Shown: positions 15,444-24,216, counted from the stretch's first letter. The stretch: DNA of 64,000 nucleotides from Sporosarcina sp. P32b (GCF_002743335.1 NZ_PDZB01000014.1:1-64000), one strand, 5' to 3'. Notes: generated by a model from the sequence alone, not told the origin. Program-made: numbers and translations.

Positions 15444-17279
15444 CTAATCTCTTTGACGCCTTCTTTTTTGAATTCTACTAATCACTACGATGACCAAACC
15501 TACGGCAACGATACCGAGCGCCCATGAAATTCGCTTCGCTCGTACAGCATTGTCAATTTCCGTTTTTGATTTCTTGAGGTCTTCATAATTCAAGACTTTT
15601 CCTTGATCGTAAGGAGATAACGCATTAAATCGCGTAAGAATCGCATCGACATTGTCTTGATCTTTGCTTGTTAGTTCATTGAATGGATACAGTTGATCGA
15701 GCACTATATCATTAATGCTTTGGATCTCGGCTTCTATTTTCTCCATTTCTTTTTTATATTCGTATAGCTGAGCCAATTCTTTTTCATAGTCGCCTTTATT
15801 GTCTGCTTGTTCGAACTGGTCAATCATCGAAACGACGTCAATATAATGCTCTGTCGTCAAAGGTGTAGGAATCACGTTCATTTTTTCTACATCTTGTTCG
15901 GTAATATGTCGTGGCGCAGTTTGCTCCTGATAGATCGGTGCAATCACTCCATTGCCAGTCGTATTGACTTCATACGCTTCGCTGAATGCAGGAAGATCAA
16001 GCTGGATCGACTGCTTCTTTGCAGCTTCAGCGAGTTTATGGAAGTTGTAGACATAGGAACGCTCCTCTATTGGGAAGTTTTCATATGTATCAAGCAATTG
16101 CTGAAGCTGTTTGGCGTCGGTATGTTCATCGATATTCTGAATACTTTTCATCAACTCTACCATTTGTTCTTTCATCTCTTGCGGATTTTCAGGACGGAAA
16201 TCATACATTGTACGGTAGCCATTTTCCAGTCGGTAGAGCGATACAAGCGCATAGAGAACTTGCTCTGTAGCCATCGAGTTCGATTCATCTGGTAAGGAAG
16301 AAGGATTGTCCGCGTTATATGTTTTTGCGTGAACAAAACCTCCGTCTTCCATTTGATAGTCCATAATGAAATCAAGTAATGTGTGATCGCCTTTCTTGAA
16401 GCGTTCGTCTTCATCTGGATGGATACCGAGCGACGTTAGCGCAACAAGTACTTGTGCCGCACTTTCGACGTTATCGTCATCTAACGTGCTGAAGCCCCCC
16501 GTTGCTGTTTGCATATCCGACAACTTCGCTAGTGCTTCGTCGATAATCACATGAATCGTTTTCGTAACATTCTTACCTGTATCCTTTTGTGTATAAGTGA
16601 ATTCTTCCGTGCTCTGGTAATAGGGCGCGAGTGCTTGGATCGCCATCGCGGTCATATCAGTCTCCGCTTCGTCTTGATAGAACGAAAAACCGCCATCTTC
16701 AAGTTGTAGTGAGATGATTTCTTTAATAATCTCGACCCTTGTCATATCCGCGTCATCCGGCACTTTATAACGCATACTGTCAAGCGTGATCAGCCCCCAG
16801 ATCCAGCCGTTGATACCTTGTGCACCTAGAGACGTTTTCAATCCACGGTTATACGTGCCGTCCGCGATCAAGTTACTATCCCCAACCGCCGTCGGATCAC
16901 CGCCAGCTGCCAATATCGCCAATGAAATCCGGTGCCATTCCGTCGCTTTCATATCGCTGAGCTGATCTTTCGTTTTATAGCGTTCGATCACATTATTCTT
17001 GATGACTGCAAGATACGCCTGGTAATCGTCAGGATAGCCAATACGGCCGAGGCCTATCGGATACCAGTCGCCGTTTGTGTTCCCTGTATGCGCAAGAAAC
17101 GGCTTGCTCAGCAACGGATCAGACTCTGCGATATGTTCATCTTGTTTTTTCCACGCAATGATTTGTTCGATGGTGTGTAGCAACGATTCTTCTTTTTCAG
17201 GTGTTGCGAACGCAACAGACGGCAAAAGTACTGCCGTCATCATCACAACTGTCACTAGCCATGCATAGATATTCCTCAT
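15444..17279 (-). CDS. Secreted membrane-anchored alpha/alpha-toroid protein, transcobalamin alpha-domain type
   Basis: 611 residues. Signal peptide to about residue 26 (cut after AFA). Prenyltransferase/squalene-cyclase-like repeats at about 110-350 show QLEDGGFSF (192-200), ATGGFSTLDDD (259-269) and QMEDGGFVHAK (309-319). The motif ETDMTAMAIQAL at 206-217 resembles the DxDTxAMA helix of transcobalamin repeats. A coiled, acidic region (about 480-575) leads to a C-terminal membrane span (about 583-601) and a basic tail, so the toroid faces outwards. The alpha6/alpha6 barrel is the large B12-binding domain of intrinsic factor; its DUF4430 half is encoded by the genes on either side. Confidence 0.85.
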   Translation of the reverse strand: MRNIYAWLVTVVMMTAVLLPSVAFATPEKEESLLHTIEQIIAWKKQDEHIAESDPLLSKPFLAHTGNTNGDWYPIGLGRIGYPDDYQAYLAVIKNNVIERYKTKDQLSDMKATEWHRISLAILAAGGDPTAVGDSNLIADGTYNRGLKTSLGAQGINGWIWGLITLDSMRYKVPDDADMTRVEIIKEIISLQLEDGGFSFYQDEAETDMTAMAIQALAPYYQSTEEFTYTQKDTGKNVTKTIHVIIDEALAKLSDMQTATGGFSTLDDDNVESAAQVLVALTSLGIHPDEDERFKKGDHTLLDFIMDYQMEDGGFVHAKTYNADNPSSLPDESNSMATEQVLYALVSLYRLENGYRTMYDFRPENPQEMKEQMVELMKSIQNIDEHTDAKQLQQLLDTYENFPIEERSYVYNFHKLAEAAKKQSIQLDLPAFSEAYEVNTTGNGVIAPIYQEQTAPRHITEQDVEKMNVIPTPLTTEHYIDVVSMIDQFEQADNKGDYEKELAQLYEYKKEMEKIEAEIQSINDIVLDQLYPFNELTSKDQDNVDAILTRFNALSPYDQGKVLNYEDLKKSKTEIDNAVRAKRISWALGIVAVGLVIVVISRIQKRRRQRD

Positions 17280-17297
17280 TCCGTCACTTCGCTTTCC

Positions 17298-19379
17298 TTA
17301 CCATTCTTTATTCCAATTCGCTTCGCTATCACCTGAACTATCATGTCCGCCAATATCTTTACCATAATGAAGTGTGTAGCGAACGCGCACTACATCTCCA
17401 TCGAGGAAATAGGCGTCCGAGAATCCATAGTTCGGGTAATCGCCATTGACGCTGTACATCCAGCCGGAGCCGTTAGCGAAATCGAATTCACTTAGGCTGT
17501 CTGGTGAGTAGATGTCCCGATTTGAAGTGGTGGACACCTGCTCGACTACTTCCCACAGATCATCAGGAATATGGAGTCCGTTCAACATGCCTGGCTTACT
17601 GACGTCGCGCAAATAGAAACTACTGTCGAGGTTTCCAGTTTTACCGTATTCATAACCATTATTGCGCAGTAGTTGATCCAGAATATAGGAACCTCTTTCG
17701 CCTTGGTGTATATCCATCTTCGTCGGCTTGATGAGATAGGGGATTCCTAATACGGAAGCTTCTAGACTGATCGTTACTTGTCCGATGACACCGTCTTCTG
17801 CTGGCGCTACTGATGTAACCGTGAATGTTTCGGTCACCGTGCGCCCTTCATCGTCCCATACTTTAATCGTGACGTTGTTTTGTCCCGTCTGCAATGTCAG
17901 TTTATAACTCGTTTTCGAGCTGTCATCCCAGGTGAATGGAATATTTTCCCCATTAACTTGCACTTGGACGTTTTTCCCTCGAATGCGTTCACCTGAAGCG
18001 GTCACCGGCCAGACATTAATCGTCTTAATATCCCCTTTGACCGTGCTACCTGACTTCAGATCGGTCACTAGTTTCGGTGCATCCGGATCGACTTGTGGTT
18101 TTTCGTTCACATTCGGATCTTTATAGGTGATTATATACTGCCGTTCCAATTGTTCGTCTTCATATTGTCCAACGACTTTGATAGTGTTCGTTCCATTGAT
18201 TAGCTGCACACTATAATTCGAGCCGTCCAACGATTTTGCCAATTGATCATTGACGGTAATCTTAAGGGGAACATCCACCTTACTCGCGGTCGCTTTCGCG
18301 TAGAATGAAAACTTTGCGCTATTTGCTTGTTGGTCTTTTAAATCGGTTTTCAATGAAATAGTGATTTTTTCTTTCTCATAAATCACCGTGTAGATCTGCT
18401 CTGCTTTTTTCCCATGAAGTTGCGCGGTGAGCTTGATGGTGTTTTTCCCTTCAGCTAATGTGGCTGTATACGCATTTCCTGCTAGCGGTTTAAGTTCCTG
18501 ATCATTACTAAATACTTTAAGCTTCACATCTTTTTCACCTTGTGCAGCTGTCGCAGTGAATGTCAGTATCTCTTCAATCACCGTTTGATCTTTTAGGTCC
18601 GTCGTAATGATGATGTCGTCACTATTTAACATCACACGATACGATTGACTGACACGGAGTACCTTCTTATCTGATTGTTTGTAAGTAACTTGGAATTGAA
18701 TGTCGTTCGTACCTTCAATTAATGTGATTCCGCCTGTAAAGTCATTCAGCTGCTTACCATTTAGCTTCACGTTCATTTCCTGGGGAATGAGTGAATCGTT
18801 TAAGTGGTTTACAGTGACGACGTATTGTGGGTCGGTAACTGTTTCGTTGTTTTTAATGTTCGTCGTAAAGTAGCGATTTTGTCGATCCGCGACATCGACG
18901 ATTTCTATCTCTGTATTCGGGTTCGGTTTAGTTTTTTCTGGTAGGGGTTTATTGTTGCTGCCCGCAGGTGTTTGGCTCTTGTCATTCGTATTCGGTTTCG
19001 GTGTGTTATCTGGTGCATTGGTAGTTCCTGGTTTGTCGAGTGGTTGATTTTGTGGTTCCGGTTGGATATTTCGATTATCTTGGGGCTTTTCTTCCGGTTC
19101 CTCTTTTGGCTTGTCTGTATTAGTCGGTTCTTGTGATTTTGATGAATCAATTTCATCGGTATCACTCTTTATAGTTTGATCCGGTTCGGTGTCGGAAGGA
19201 TCACTCCCCCCACCAGCTAATTTCAGCGAAGAAGCCTCTACTTTTTCATTGAAATTAAATGTAGCGGCTTGTTCATGAGAAATCGTCGCATATGTAATCG
19301 TGCTAAATAGCAGTAAAACGATGAGGCTGTAATACATATAGTTTCTATATTTCATGAAGGCAGTCTTCGTTTTTTTCAT
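17298..19379 (-). CDS. Secreted multidomain DUF4430 protein with Ig-like repeats
   Basis: 693 residues. Signal peptide cut near residue 31 (TYA). A Pro/Asn/Thr/Glu-rich disordered linker of about 100 residues (56-155) follows, then four cadherin/Ig-like repeats at about 160-250, 255-335, 340-420 and 435-525, three of them marked by TDLKDQ or TDLKSG. A C-terminal DUF4430 domain (about 535-676) has GSGWMYSVNGDYPNYGF and FLDGDVVRVRYTLHYG. There is no LPXTG motif or C-terminal span, so wall association would be non-covalent or through another protein. First gene after the cobalamin riboswitch; likely the outermost B12-capturing component. AAAGGA lies before the ATG. Confidence 0.85.
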   Translation of the reverse strand: MKKTKTAFMKYRNYMYYSLIVLLLFSTITYATISHEQAATFNFNEKVEASSLKLAGGGSDPSDTEPDQTIKSDTDEIDSSKSQEPTNTDKPKEEPEEKPQDNRNIQPEPQNQPLDKPGTTNAPDNTPKPNTNDKSQTPAGSNNKPLPEKTKPNPNTEIEIVDVADRQNRYFTTNIKNNETVTDPQYVVTVNHLNDSLIPQEMNVKLNGKQLNDFTGGITLIEGTNDIQFQVTYKQSDKKVLRVSQSYRVMLNSDDIIITTDLKDQTVIEEILTFTATAAQGEKDVKLKVFSNDQELKPLAGNAYTATLAEGKNTIKLTAQLHGKKAEQIYTVIYEKEKITISLKTDLKDQQANSAKFSFYAKATASKVDVPLKITVNDQLAKSLDGSNYSVQLINGTNTIKVVGQYEDEQLERQYIITYKDPNVNEKPQVDPDAPKLVTDLKSGSTVKGDIKTINVWPVTASGERIRGKNVQVQVNGENIPFTWDDSSKTSYKLTLQTGQNNVTIKVWDDEGRTVTETFTVTSVAPAEDGVIGQVTISLEASVLGIPYLIKPTKMDIHQGERGSYILDQLLRNNGYEYGKTGNLDSSFYLRDVSKPGMLNGLHIPDDLWEVVEQVSTTSNRDIYSPDSLSEFDFANGSGWMYSVNGDYPNYGFSDAYFLDGDVVRVRYTLHYGKDIGGHDSSGDSEANWNKEW

Positions 19380-19437
19380 CCAACTCGTCCTTTCTTTATT
19401 TGTAAAGGTCTGATCTACGCAGCATTTTTGAATTCAA

Positions 19438-19471
19438 AAAGGTCCCCACCTCCTGAATGAGATGGGGACCA
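19438..19471 (-). terminator. Possible riboswitch expression-platform terminator
   Basis: GGTCCCCA and TGGGGACC arms around CATCTCATTCAGGAGG, followed on the minus strand by TTTTTGAATT. It lies between the aptamer and the first start codon, as expected for transcriptional control by cobalamin. Confidence 0.65.
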
Positions 19472-19527
19472 TGTATGTTCAATAATTAAACTGCACAAAT
19501 TGAATGATACACAAATCACCCTTTACC

Positions 19528-19700
19528 GGAAGGTGTCATGCTTACATACTTTGGCAAGTCTCCTGACTTTAGGGCTTATACTCTCCCTATTACAGTGGCC
19601 GGACCGCTCAGGATTTTCACCTGATTCCTATTTACTCTTTGCATACTAGACAAAGAACCAAAATACTCTATGTAACTGCTACTAAGCATATAGTTTTTGC
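19528..19700 (-). promoter_or_regulatory. Cobalamin (adenosylcobalamin-type) riboswitch
   Basis: Minus strand carries the conserved core in order: GGAATCAGGTGAAAATCCTG, then GCGGTCCGGCCACTGTAAT, then AGGGAG with AGTCAGGAGACTTGCC. This is the B12-box aptamer. It lies about 150-200 nt upstream of the first gene of the DUF4430/ECF operon and should lower its expression when cobalamin is plentiful. The sequence between the aptamer and the ATG includes a GC-rich GGTCCCCATCTCATTC/AGGTGGGGACC hairpin at about 19440-19470 with adjacent T-rich sequence, a possible terminator for the switch. Confidence 0.92.
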
Positions 19701-19870
19701 GGGGTAAAATCAATAGACGGTGTAAGTACATCGCGCTATTTTATCTACACTGTAATTGCTCCCTACCTTTACAGTAGTTGGAACTCGATGATCTGGACGC
19801 ATGTCCTATGGGCGGGCGGTGAACCCGGTTGAGGCGTAGTAATTCTTACACAACAACTCCGCCCCTTAAT
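19700..19870 (-). other. Long structured 5' leader upstream of the cobalamin aptamer
   Basis: About 170 bp without an ORF. Contains ACTGTAA and TTACAGT as a perfect 7-bp inverted repeat (about 19748-19775) and a GC-rich stretch CCGGGTTCACCGCCCGCCC. The ACTGTAA arm also resembles the CACTGTAAT core of the aptamer, so an alternative pairing is possible. I do not recognise a second known riboswitch class here. Confidence 0.35.
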
Positions 19871-20256
19871 TGAGTAAAAGTTAATCCTTAATTCCATATT
19901 TTACATTATTTTTTATATCTACAAGTTGGAAATTTGTTACCTTTTCATTTATATATATTTTCAACTAGTCATATTCCTTCTTAGTTTTATTTATATATAT
20001 TTTATATTGATTCACTAAATCCCAAACGTTAAAATCCATAATCAAATAAAGAAAGATCTCACAGACAGACACTTGGTTATATTCAGAATGATTGGATTAG
20101 TCTTGTAAGTACATGCAGATAATGCTACATTGATGATGTCGCTCCCTATCCCACTTGCTATTGTCTAGTAGATTTGGAAGTGTAAATTTTAAGTGGATTG
20201 AATAAATGGAATAAATACTATAGAAAATTTTTATTTTTATAAGGGGGATAATTAAT

Positions 20257-21363
20257 ATGATACACATCGGTAAACATGATCATGTTGGAAGTTTTTTAAG
20301 AACAGATGCCATTAAAGATGCGAGAAAAGCCTACATAAATGACGAATTGACGGCAGAAGATCTTCGGCAAGTGGAAGATGTAGAAATTGAAAAATTAGTA
20401 AAGAAACAAATTGATTTAGGAATAAAGGCAATTACAGACGGTGAGTTTAGACGTTCTTGGTTTATGCATGACTTTTTCTGGGGCTTAGGAGGAGTTTCAT
20501 TTGAAGCGGTTGAAAAAGGTTATGATTTTGTCGGACAAACAACTAGGGCGGAATCCTTTAAAGTAACAGATAAAATTTCGTTTGGAAATCATGAAATGGT
20601 AAATGATTTAAAATTTCTAGCCGACTTAGTTGAAAAGTATGGGGATGGTTCACAATTTGCAAAGTATACGATTCCTGCACCAACCATGTTTTTCCAACGA
20701 GTCCTTTCAGAAAAGGAAAAAGAAATCTATCCAAATATCGAGGATTTAGCAGCTGACATAATTAAAGTATATCAAGACGCTATCCAAGCTTTCTACGATG
20801 CTGGTTGTAGATATTTACAGTTTGATGAGTGTATCTTATCCGCATTGGATGATCCAAAACTAGCAAATATTATGGAGAATTTCACAGGATTAAAATTAAC
20901 AGACACAACAGATTTATTTGTAAGAGTTATTAAAGAGTCATTAAAGAATAAACCAGAAGATATGATTGTGGCGACACATATGTGTAAAGGAAACTATAAA
21001 TCTGCTTATTTATATACAAGTGGTTATGAAACTGTTTCTAAGTATTTCGATGAGCTAGGTTATGATGTGTACTTATTGGAATATGATGATGAACGTTCAG
21101 GTGGTTTTGAACCGTTAGCGAACATCAAAAATGAGGATACACAAGTGGTATTAGGGGTTGTGACTTCGAAAACTCCTGAATTAGAAGATGCAAATGCGAT
21201 GAAAGAAAAAGTGAAAGCAGCTTCGGAGCATTTCCCATTAGAACGCTTATTAATATCACCACAATGTGGATTTGCAAGTACAGAAGAAGGAAATAGTCTA
21301 TCCGAAGAAGAGCAATGGGACAAAATGGAACATATTATTAAGCTGTCTAAAGAAATCTGGTAA
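20257..21363 (+). CDS. MetE C-terminal-type methyltransferase (YxjG/YxjH-like), B12-independent
   Basis: 368 residues, the length of the YxjG/YxjH family, which contains only the catalytic C-terminal half of cobalamin-independent methionine synthase. Zinc-site regions are visible: HMCKGNYK (about 246-253), LLEYDDERSGGF (about 275) and the C-terminal SPQCGFAS. The N-terminal RSWFMHDFFWG is also typical. It probably transfers a methyl group to homocysteine or a related thiol. It diverges from the B12 operon. AAGGGGG precedes the ATG. No S-box leader is visible upstream, unlike B. subtilis yxjG/yxjH. Confidence 0.88.
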   Translation: MIHIGKHDHVGSFLRTDAIKDARKAYINDELTAEDLRQVEDVEIEKLVKKQIDLGIKAITDGEFRRSWFMHDFFWGLGGVSFEAVEKGYDFVGQTTRAESFKVTDKISFGNHEMVNDLKFLADLVEKYGDGSQFAKYTIPAPTMFFQRVLSEKEKEIYPNIEDLAADIIKVYQDAIQAFYDAGCRYLQFDECILSALDDPKLANIMENFTGLKLTDTTDLFVRVIKESLKNKPEDMIVATHMCKGNYKSAYLYTSGYETVSKYFDELGYDVYLLEYDDERSGGFEPLANIKNEDTQVVLGVVTSKTPELEDANAMKEKVKAASEHFPLERLLISPQCGFASTEEGNSLSEEEQWDKMEHIIKLSKEIW

Positions 21364-21390
21364 TACTTAAAACTTTCAATTCTACGTCAA

Positions 21391-21434
21391 AACACACACG
21401 CTCTTTACTTTTATGTGAAAAGCGTGTGTGTTTA
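21391..21434 (+). terminator. Rho-independent terminator after the MetE-like gene
   Basis: ACACACACGCT pairs with AGCGTGTGTGT around a 17-nt AT-rich loop, then TTTATTTT. Confidence 0.75.
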
Positions 21435-21535
21435 TTTTAGGTCCTCAAGAAATTCCTCGTAACTGTAATTCATTTATTTGAACTCCTTTAATTAGCCCAA
21501 TATAGGAATTGGATGCAAATTCTTATGCAAGTATT

Positions 21536-21583
21536 TGGCCCGTTTGATGCACTGTCCTTATCACGCAAACGCACCCGATTGTA
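21536..21583 (-). repeat. CGGGC-family repeat, long copy 3
   Basis: Minus strand: ACAATCGGGTGCGTTTGCGT, GATAAGGACAGTGCATCAA, ACGGGCCA. Same order of half-sites and central dyad as the copies at 2084 and 2512, more diverged in the stem. It follows the short ORF at 21600-21677. Confidence 0.65.
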
Positions 21584-21599
21584 CAATCAGTCTTTGTTT

Positions 21600-21677
21600 T
21601 CATAATAATTCTATAAGAGTTGAAACTACGAAGTAAGTCAGGAGTCCCGCAACAAAATAAAGAATGTTTTTCTTCAT
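21600..21677 (-). CDS. Possible 25-aa single-span membrane peptide
   Basis: Starts MKKNILYFVAGLLTY and ends STLIELL: one hydrophobic helix after two lysines. AAAGGAG lies 14 bases before the ATG, rather far. It may be a true small protein or a truncated gene. It has a CGGGC-family repeat right after its stop, as the other units do. Confidence 0.3.
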   Translation of the reverse strand: MKKNILYFVAGLLTYFVVSTLIELL

Positions 21678-21734
21678 AACTTATTAAGATACTCCTTTCA
21701 TAACAATTACATCCGTTCGCTTAAATACACCCAT

Positions 21735-22139
21735 TTACAAGTTATCATTATATAATCTATTAGTTGAATCCGTTACAAATTGTAACCACTCTTCTTCTGA
21801 CAAATCATCATTAGCAAATCCCATTACAGATGACTTGCCATACTTGATTACATCTAGAACCTGATCAAGAAAACCCGTGCCAGCTCTCCAATCACGTAAT
21901 CTTGTATCATCACAATTAAATGTTTCTTTACAATTTCCACAACGAATATAGACTATGTTTATTTCATCAATTTTATCATCGTCGGCAAAGTATAAATTAC
22001 CGCTAGTAGCATTGCAGGTAGGGCAAACTGCTTCAAGATGTTTTTTATACAGGTTTTCAAAATATGACCATCTTTGAGTAGCTAATTCCAATGGACATTT
22101 ACAAACCTTTGCGTACTCTTCAGGATTCAATAAAATCAT
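21735..22139 (-). CDS. Zinc-ribbon protein of unknown function
   Basis: About 134 residues from the ATG at 22139 (GGAAGG ten bases upstream; another in-frame ATG three codons earlier is too close to that site). Two Cys pairs, CPTC and CGNC, about 28 residues apart, define a zinc ribbon in the middle of the protein, and CKCP lies near the start. The C-terminal half is acidic and helical. Soluble; role unknown. Confidence 0.6.
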   Translation of the reverse strand: MILLNPEEYAKVCKCPLELATQRWSYFENLYKKHLEAVCPTCNATSGNLYFADDDKIDEINIVYIRCGNCKETFNCDDTRLRDWRAGTGFLDQVLDVIKYGKSSVMGFANDDLSEEEWLQFVTDSTNRLYNDNL

Positions 22140-22180
22140 CAATTTCATTCCTTCCTATATGGATAATATTATACGTTTCT

Positions 22181-22217
22181 GGCACAATGTTTCTGTAACA
22201 ATTGCGCCCGCTTGCTT
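22181..22217 (-). repeat. CGGGC-family repeat, partial
   Basis: Minus strand AAGCAAGCGGGCGCAATTG then TTACAGAAACATTGTGCC, between the 67-aa and the zinc-ribbon genes. The first half-site (GCGGGCGC) is intact. Confidence 0.5.
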
Positions 22218-22254
22218 ATAATATTGTATTGTTGATGTCTAAAAAACAAAGGCT

Positions 22255-22458
22255 TTACTTCTCCCCTACCTTTGTTTTCCGTTTTGTGTAAAATACAAAA
22301 ATAGCGTTCGCAATCGTTAAAATTATTGCTGCGGTTAAAAGTCCTAGCATTAGGTATAAATCATAATAAAATATTAAGAACAAAATAACCGACACAACAA
22401 ATGCTCCCCAACCTCCGATAGCAAAACGCCACGAATGTTCTTTAAAATTAGATAACAT
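22255..22458 (-). CDS. Small membrane protein (67 aa), unknown function
   Basis: Two membrane spans (about residues 13-32 and 35-56), a short N-terminal polar part and a basic C-terminal tail (YTKRKTKVGEK). AAGGGGG lies nine bases before the ATG. Repeat-spaced single unit. Confidence 0.55.
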   Translation of the reverse strand: MLSNFKEHSWRFAIGGWGAFVVSVILFLIFYYDLYLMLGLLTAAIILTIANAIFVFYTKRKTKVGEK

Positions 22459-22489
22459 AATAACTTACCCCCTTATGTGTTCTGCATAA

Positions 22490-22532
22490 TAGCCCATTAA
22501 CAGCGTAATTTTTACTAAGCAACTGCCCTAGA
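22490..22532 (-). repeat. CGGGC-family repeat, diverged
   Basis: Minus strand: CTAGGGCAGTTGC, TTAGTAAAAATTACGCTG, TTAATGGGCTATTATG, after the stop of the 284-aa gene. GGGC half-sites keep their direct orientation. Confidence 0.35.
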
Positions 22533-22548
22533 ATGTTGAATATTACTT

Positions 22549-23403
22549 TTACTTAAGTTGGTTCCAAAACATTGAAAACACGCCTTCATTCATCTCAAAA
22601 TAGACATCTGCCAATCCATAATAGATATATCCATCTCTTAGAAGAGTAAGGTTAACCGTTGAACCGTCATTTAATTTTAAAGCTAGCTCTCTGTATTCCT
22701 CATTGTTTCGAGAACTATTTATTGGGTCTGAATTTTGTTCACGAGGAAGAGGCTTTGTTTTGTTCAGCTCTATTAAAAAGGTATTTAGTGCGTCCATATC
22801 GAAAATCGGCTTGTAATTATCAATATCGTTATCCCAATCACTGAAGGCGCTCCAATGGGCAGAGGTTACATTTCCCACCAGATTTAATTTACCAAATACA
22901 TCCTTACCACTGCTTATTGTTAATCCATTAAGGTTTTCAAAAAACTCTGCGTAATGGTTTCCATCCTGCCTTTGATAAACCATTAATCTAAAGTCTTTAT
23001 CATAGCCTTTCACAGAATAAACATCCATTTCACCAATTGTAGAAGCTAACTCTTCGTCATCGGCTTTTTGCTTGCTCCATTCATCAATATTCCCTTTTGT
23101 AGTTCCAAGTTTCTCTTCTTTAAGAGCTTTTGCATCTGTGTCATTTATTTTTGTGTTTGTTTGGGTATAAATCTTTCCGTTATACACAAATAAGCCAACC
23201 ATGTCTGCATTTAAAGAATCTTTAGGTAATTGAATAGCTGGGATTTCTACACTTCCATTTTCATGATCAACAGGGCGCTCCTGATTCTCTGTTAGATTAT
23301 CTGGAATAACATAATTAATTAAAATGAATGCTCCAACAGAAATAAATAAAGCAGTAACAATCCCGATACCTTTTATATTAAATCTTTCTCTGTACTTTTT
23401 CAT
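22549..23403 (-). CDS. Membrane-anchored extracytoplasmic protein, unknown function
   Basis: 284 residues: a basic N terminus (MKKYRERFNIKG), one membrane span (about 12-32), then an acidic outside domain. LNADMVGLFVYNGKIYTQ and the terminal YIYYGLADVYFEMN look like beta-strand-rich ligand-binding segments. No lipobox. No known family can be named from the sequence. AGGAGGG lies six bases upstream of the ATG. Confidence 0.6.
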   Translation of the reverse strand: MKKYRERFNIKGIGIVTALFISVGAFILINYVIPDNLTENQERPVDHENGSVEIPAIQLPKDSLNADMVGLFVYNGKIYTQTNTKINDTDAKALKEEKLGTTKGNIDEWSKQKADDEELASTIGEMDVYSVKGYDKDFRLMVYQRQDGNHYAEFFENLNGLTISSGKDVFGKLNLVGNVTSAHWSAFSDWDNDIDNYKPIFDMDALNTFLIELNKTKPLPREQNSDPINSSRNNEEYRELALKLNDGSTVNLTLLRDGYIYYGLADVYFEMNEGVFSMFWNQLK

Positions 23404-23459
23404 TCTATCCCTCCTAATATTATTAGACGGAGATAAGTTAAATAAGTTACGTATTTGAA

Positions 23460-23485
23460 TATAATGGCCTTATTGTTGATCGGTT
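23460..23485 (-). repeat. CGGGC-family half-site, diverged
   Basis: Minus strand CCGATCAACAATAAGGCCAT, between the 59-aa and the 284-aa genes; the AACAAT and GGCCAT elements match the better copies. Confidence 0.35.
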
Positions 23486-23539
23486 TCAAATCCTTATTCC
23501 AAAATCCACACCATTTGCAGCTAATTATTTTTAAGTAGA

Positions 23540-23719
23540 TTAATTTCTTTTTGAATTAAATAAAATACTAGCTATTCCTACACCAATAACAGGGAGAATG
23601 ATTAATAAAGTACTTAATATATTGGCTTGTATGTAATTATTGAAGAGCAGAAAACTTAAAAAAGCTACTACGAAATAAATTGGTATGAATTTTTTTGACC
23701 ACAAAACAGAATTCTCCAT
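23540..23719 (-). CDS. Small membrane protein (59 aa), unknown function
   Basis: Starts MENSVLWSKKFIPIYF at the ATG at 23719, which has GAGGAG eight bases upstream; the longer open frame lacks a site. Two membrane spans and a short basic C terminus (NSKRN). Confidence 0.55.
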   Translation of the reverse strand: MENSVLWSKKFIPIYFVVAFLSFLLFNNYIQANILSTLLIILPVIGVGIASILFNSKRN

Positions 23720-23817
23720 TTTAATCACTCCTCGTACTGTTAGACCGATAAAAATTAAACAAGTCACATATTTTTTATAATCTTTTGCAGTTATCGCATA
23801 CGTTTATTTAACAAGCA

Positions 23818-24006
23818 TTATTGACATGTATTGGGTTCGTCTATAATAATACCCCCCGATACATTTAGCTTATTCCAAATCCACGCCTGATAAATCCGAT
23901 CAATTTCAATTTCCAATTCTTTTTCATTCAGATTTTTATTAATTTCTAATTCTTCAAAAATAAATGTCTCTGTTGCCTCAGTACCTTTAAAGGCATTACT
24001 AGCAAA
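23818..24006 (-). pseudogene. 5'-truncated gene fragment
   Basis: Open frame of about 62 codons with no in-frame start, bounded upstream by TAA. The protein text (TETFIFEELEINKN, then ELEIEIDRIYQAWIWNKLNV, ending DEPNTCQ) is acidic and plausible as a real C-terminal end. No ribosome site; the family is not recognised. Confidence 0.4.
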
Positions 24007-24216
24007 TTAGAAAGTTATAGTTTTAACCAGTTCACTCAACTCCCACTAATTGTGATTTATCTAACTTTGTCCTATTTGAAGGATAACCCTAATTCATCAT
24101 TTGCCCTTGTTACTTGAACAGCAAAATAGGATACTTCATTTAACAATCATATATATCAGTGAGTTTAGTTGTTATGTAGATCGAATGCGACTTCTAAAAT
24201 ATAATCAAGTACTATA
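24007..24216. other. AT-rich spacer, nothing recognised
   Basis: About 210 bp with only short open frames lacking ribosome sites. TTTGCCCTTGTTACTTGAAC at about 24098 faintly recalls the GGCCC half-sites. Confidence 0.3.

Noticed and set aside
20000-20256. SAM (S-box) riboswitch before the MetE-like gene
   Set aside because: The expected GAGGGACTGGCCC-type and GATGAAACCCGGCAACC-type blocks are absent.
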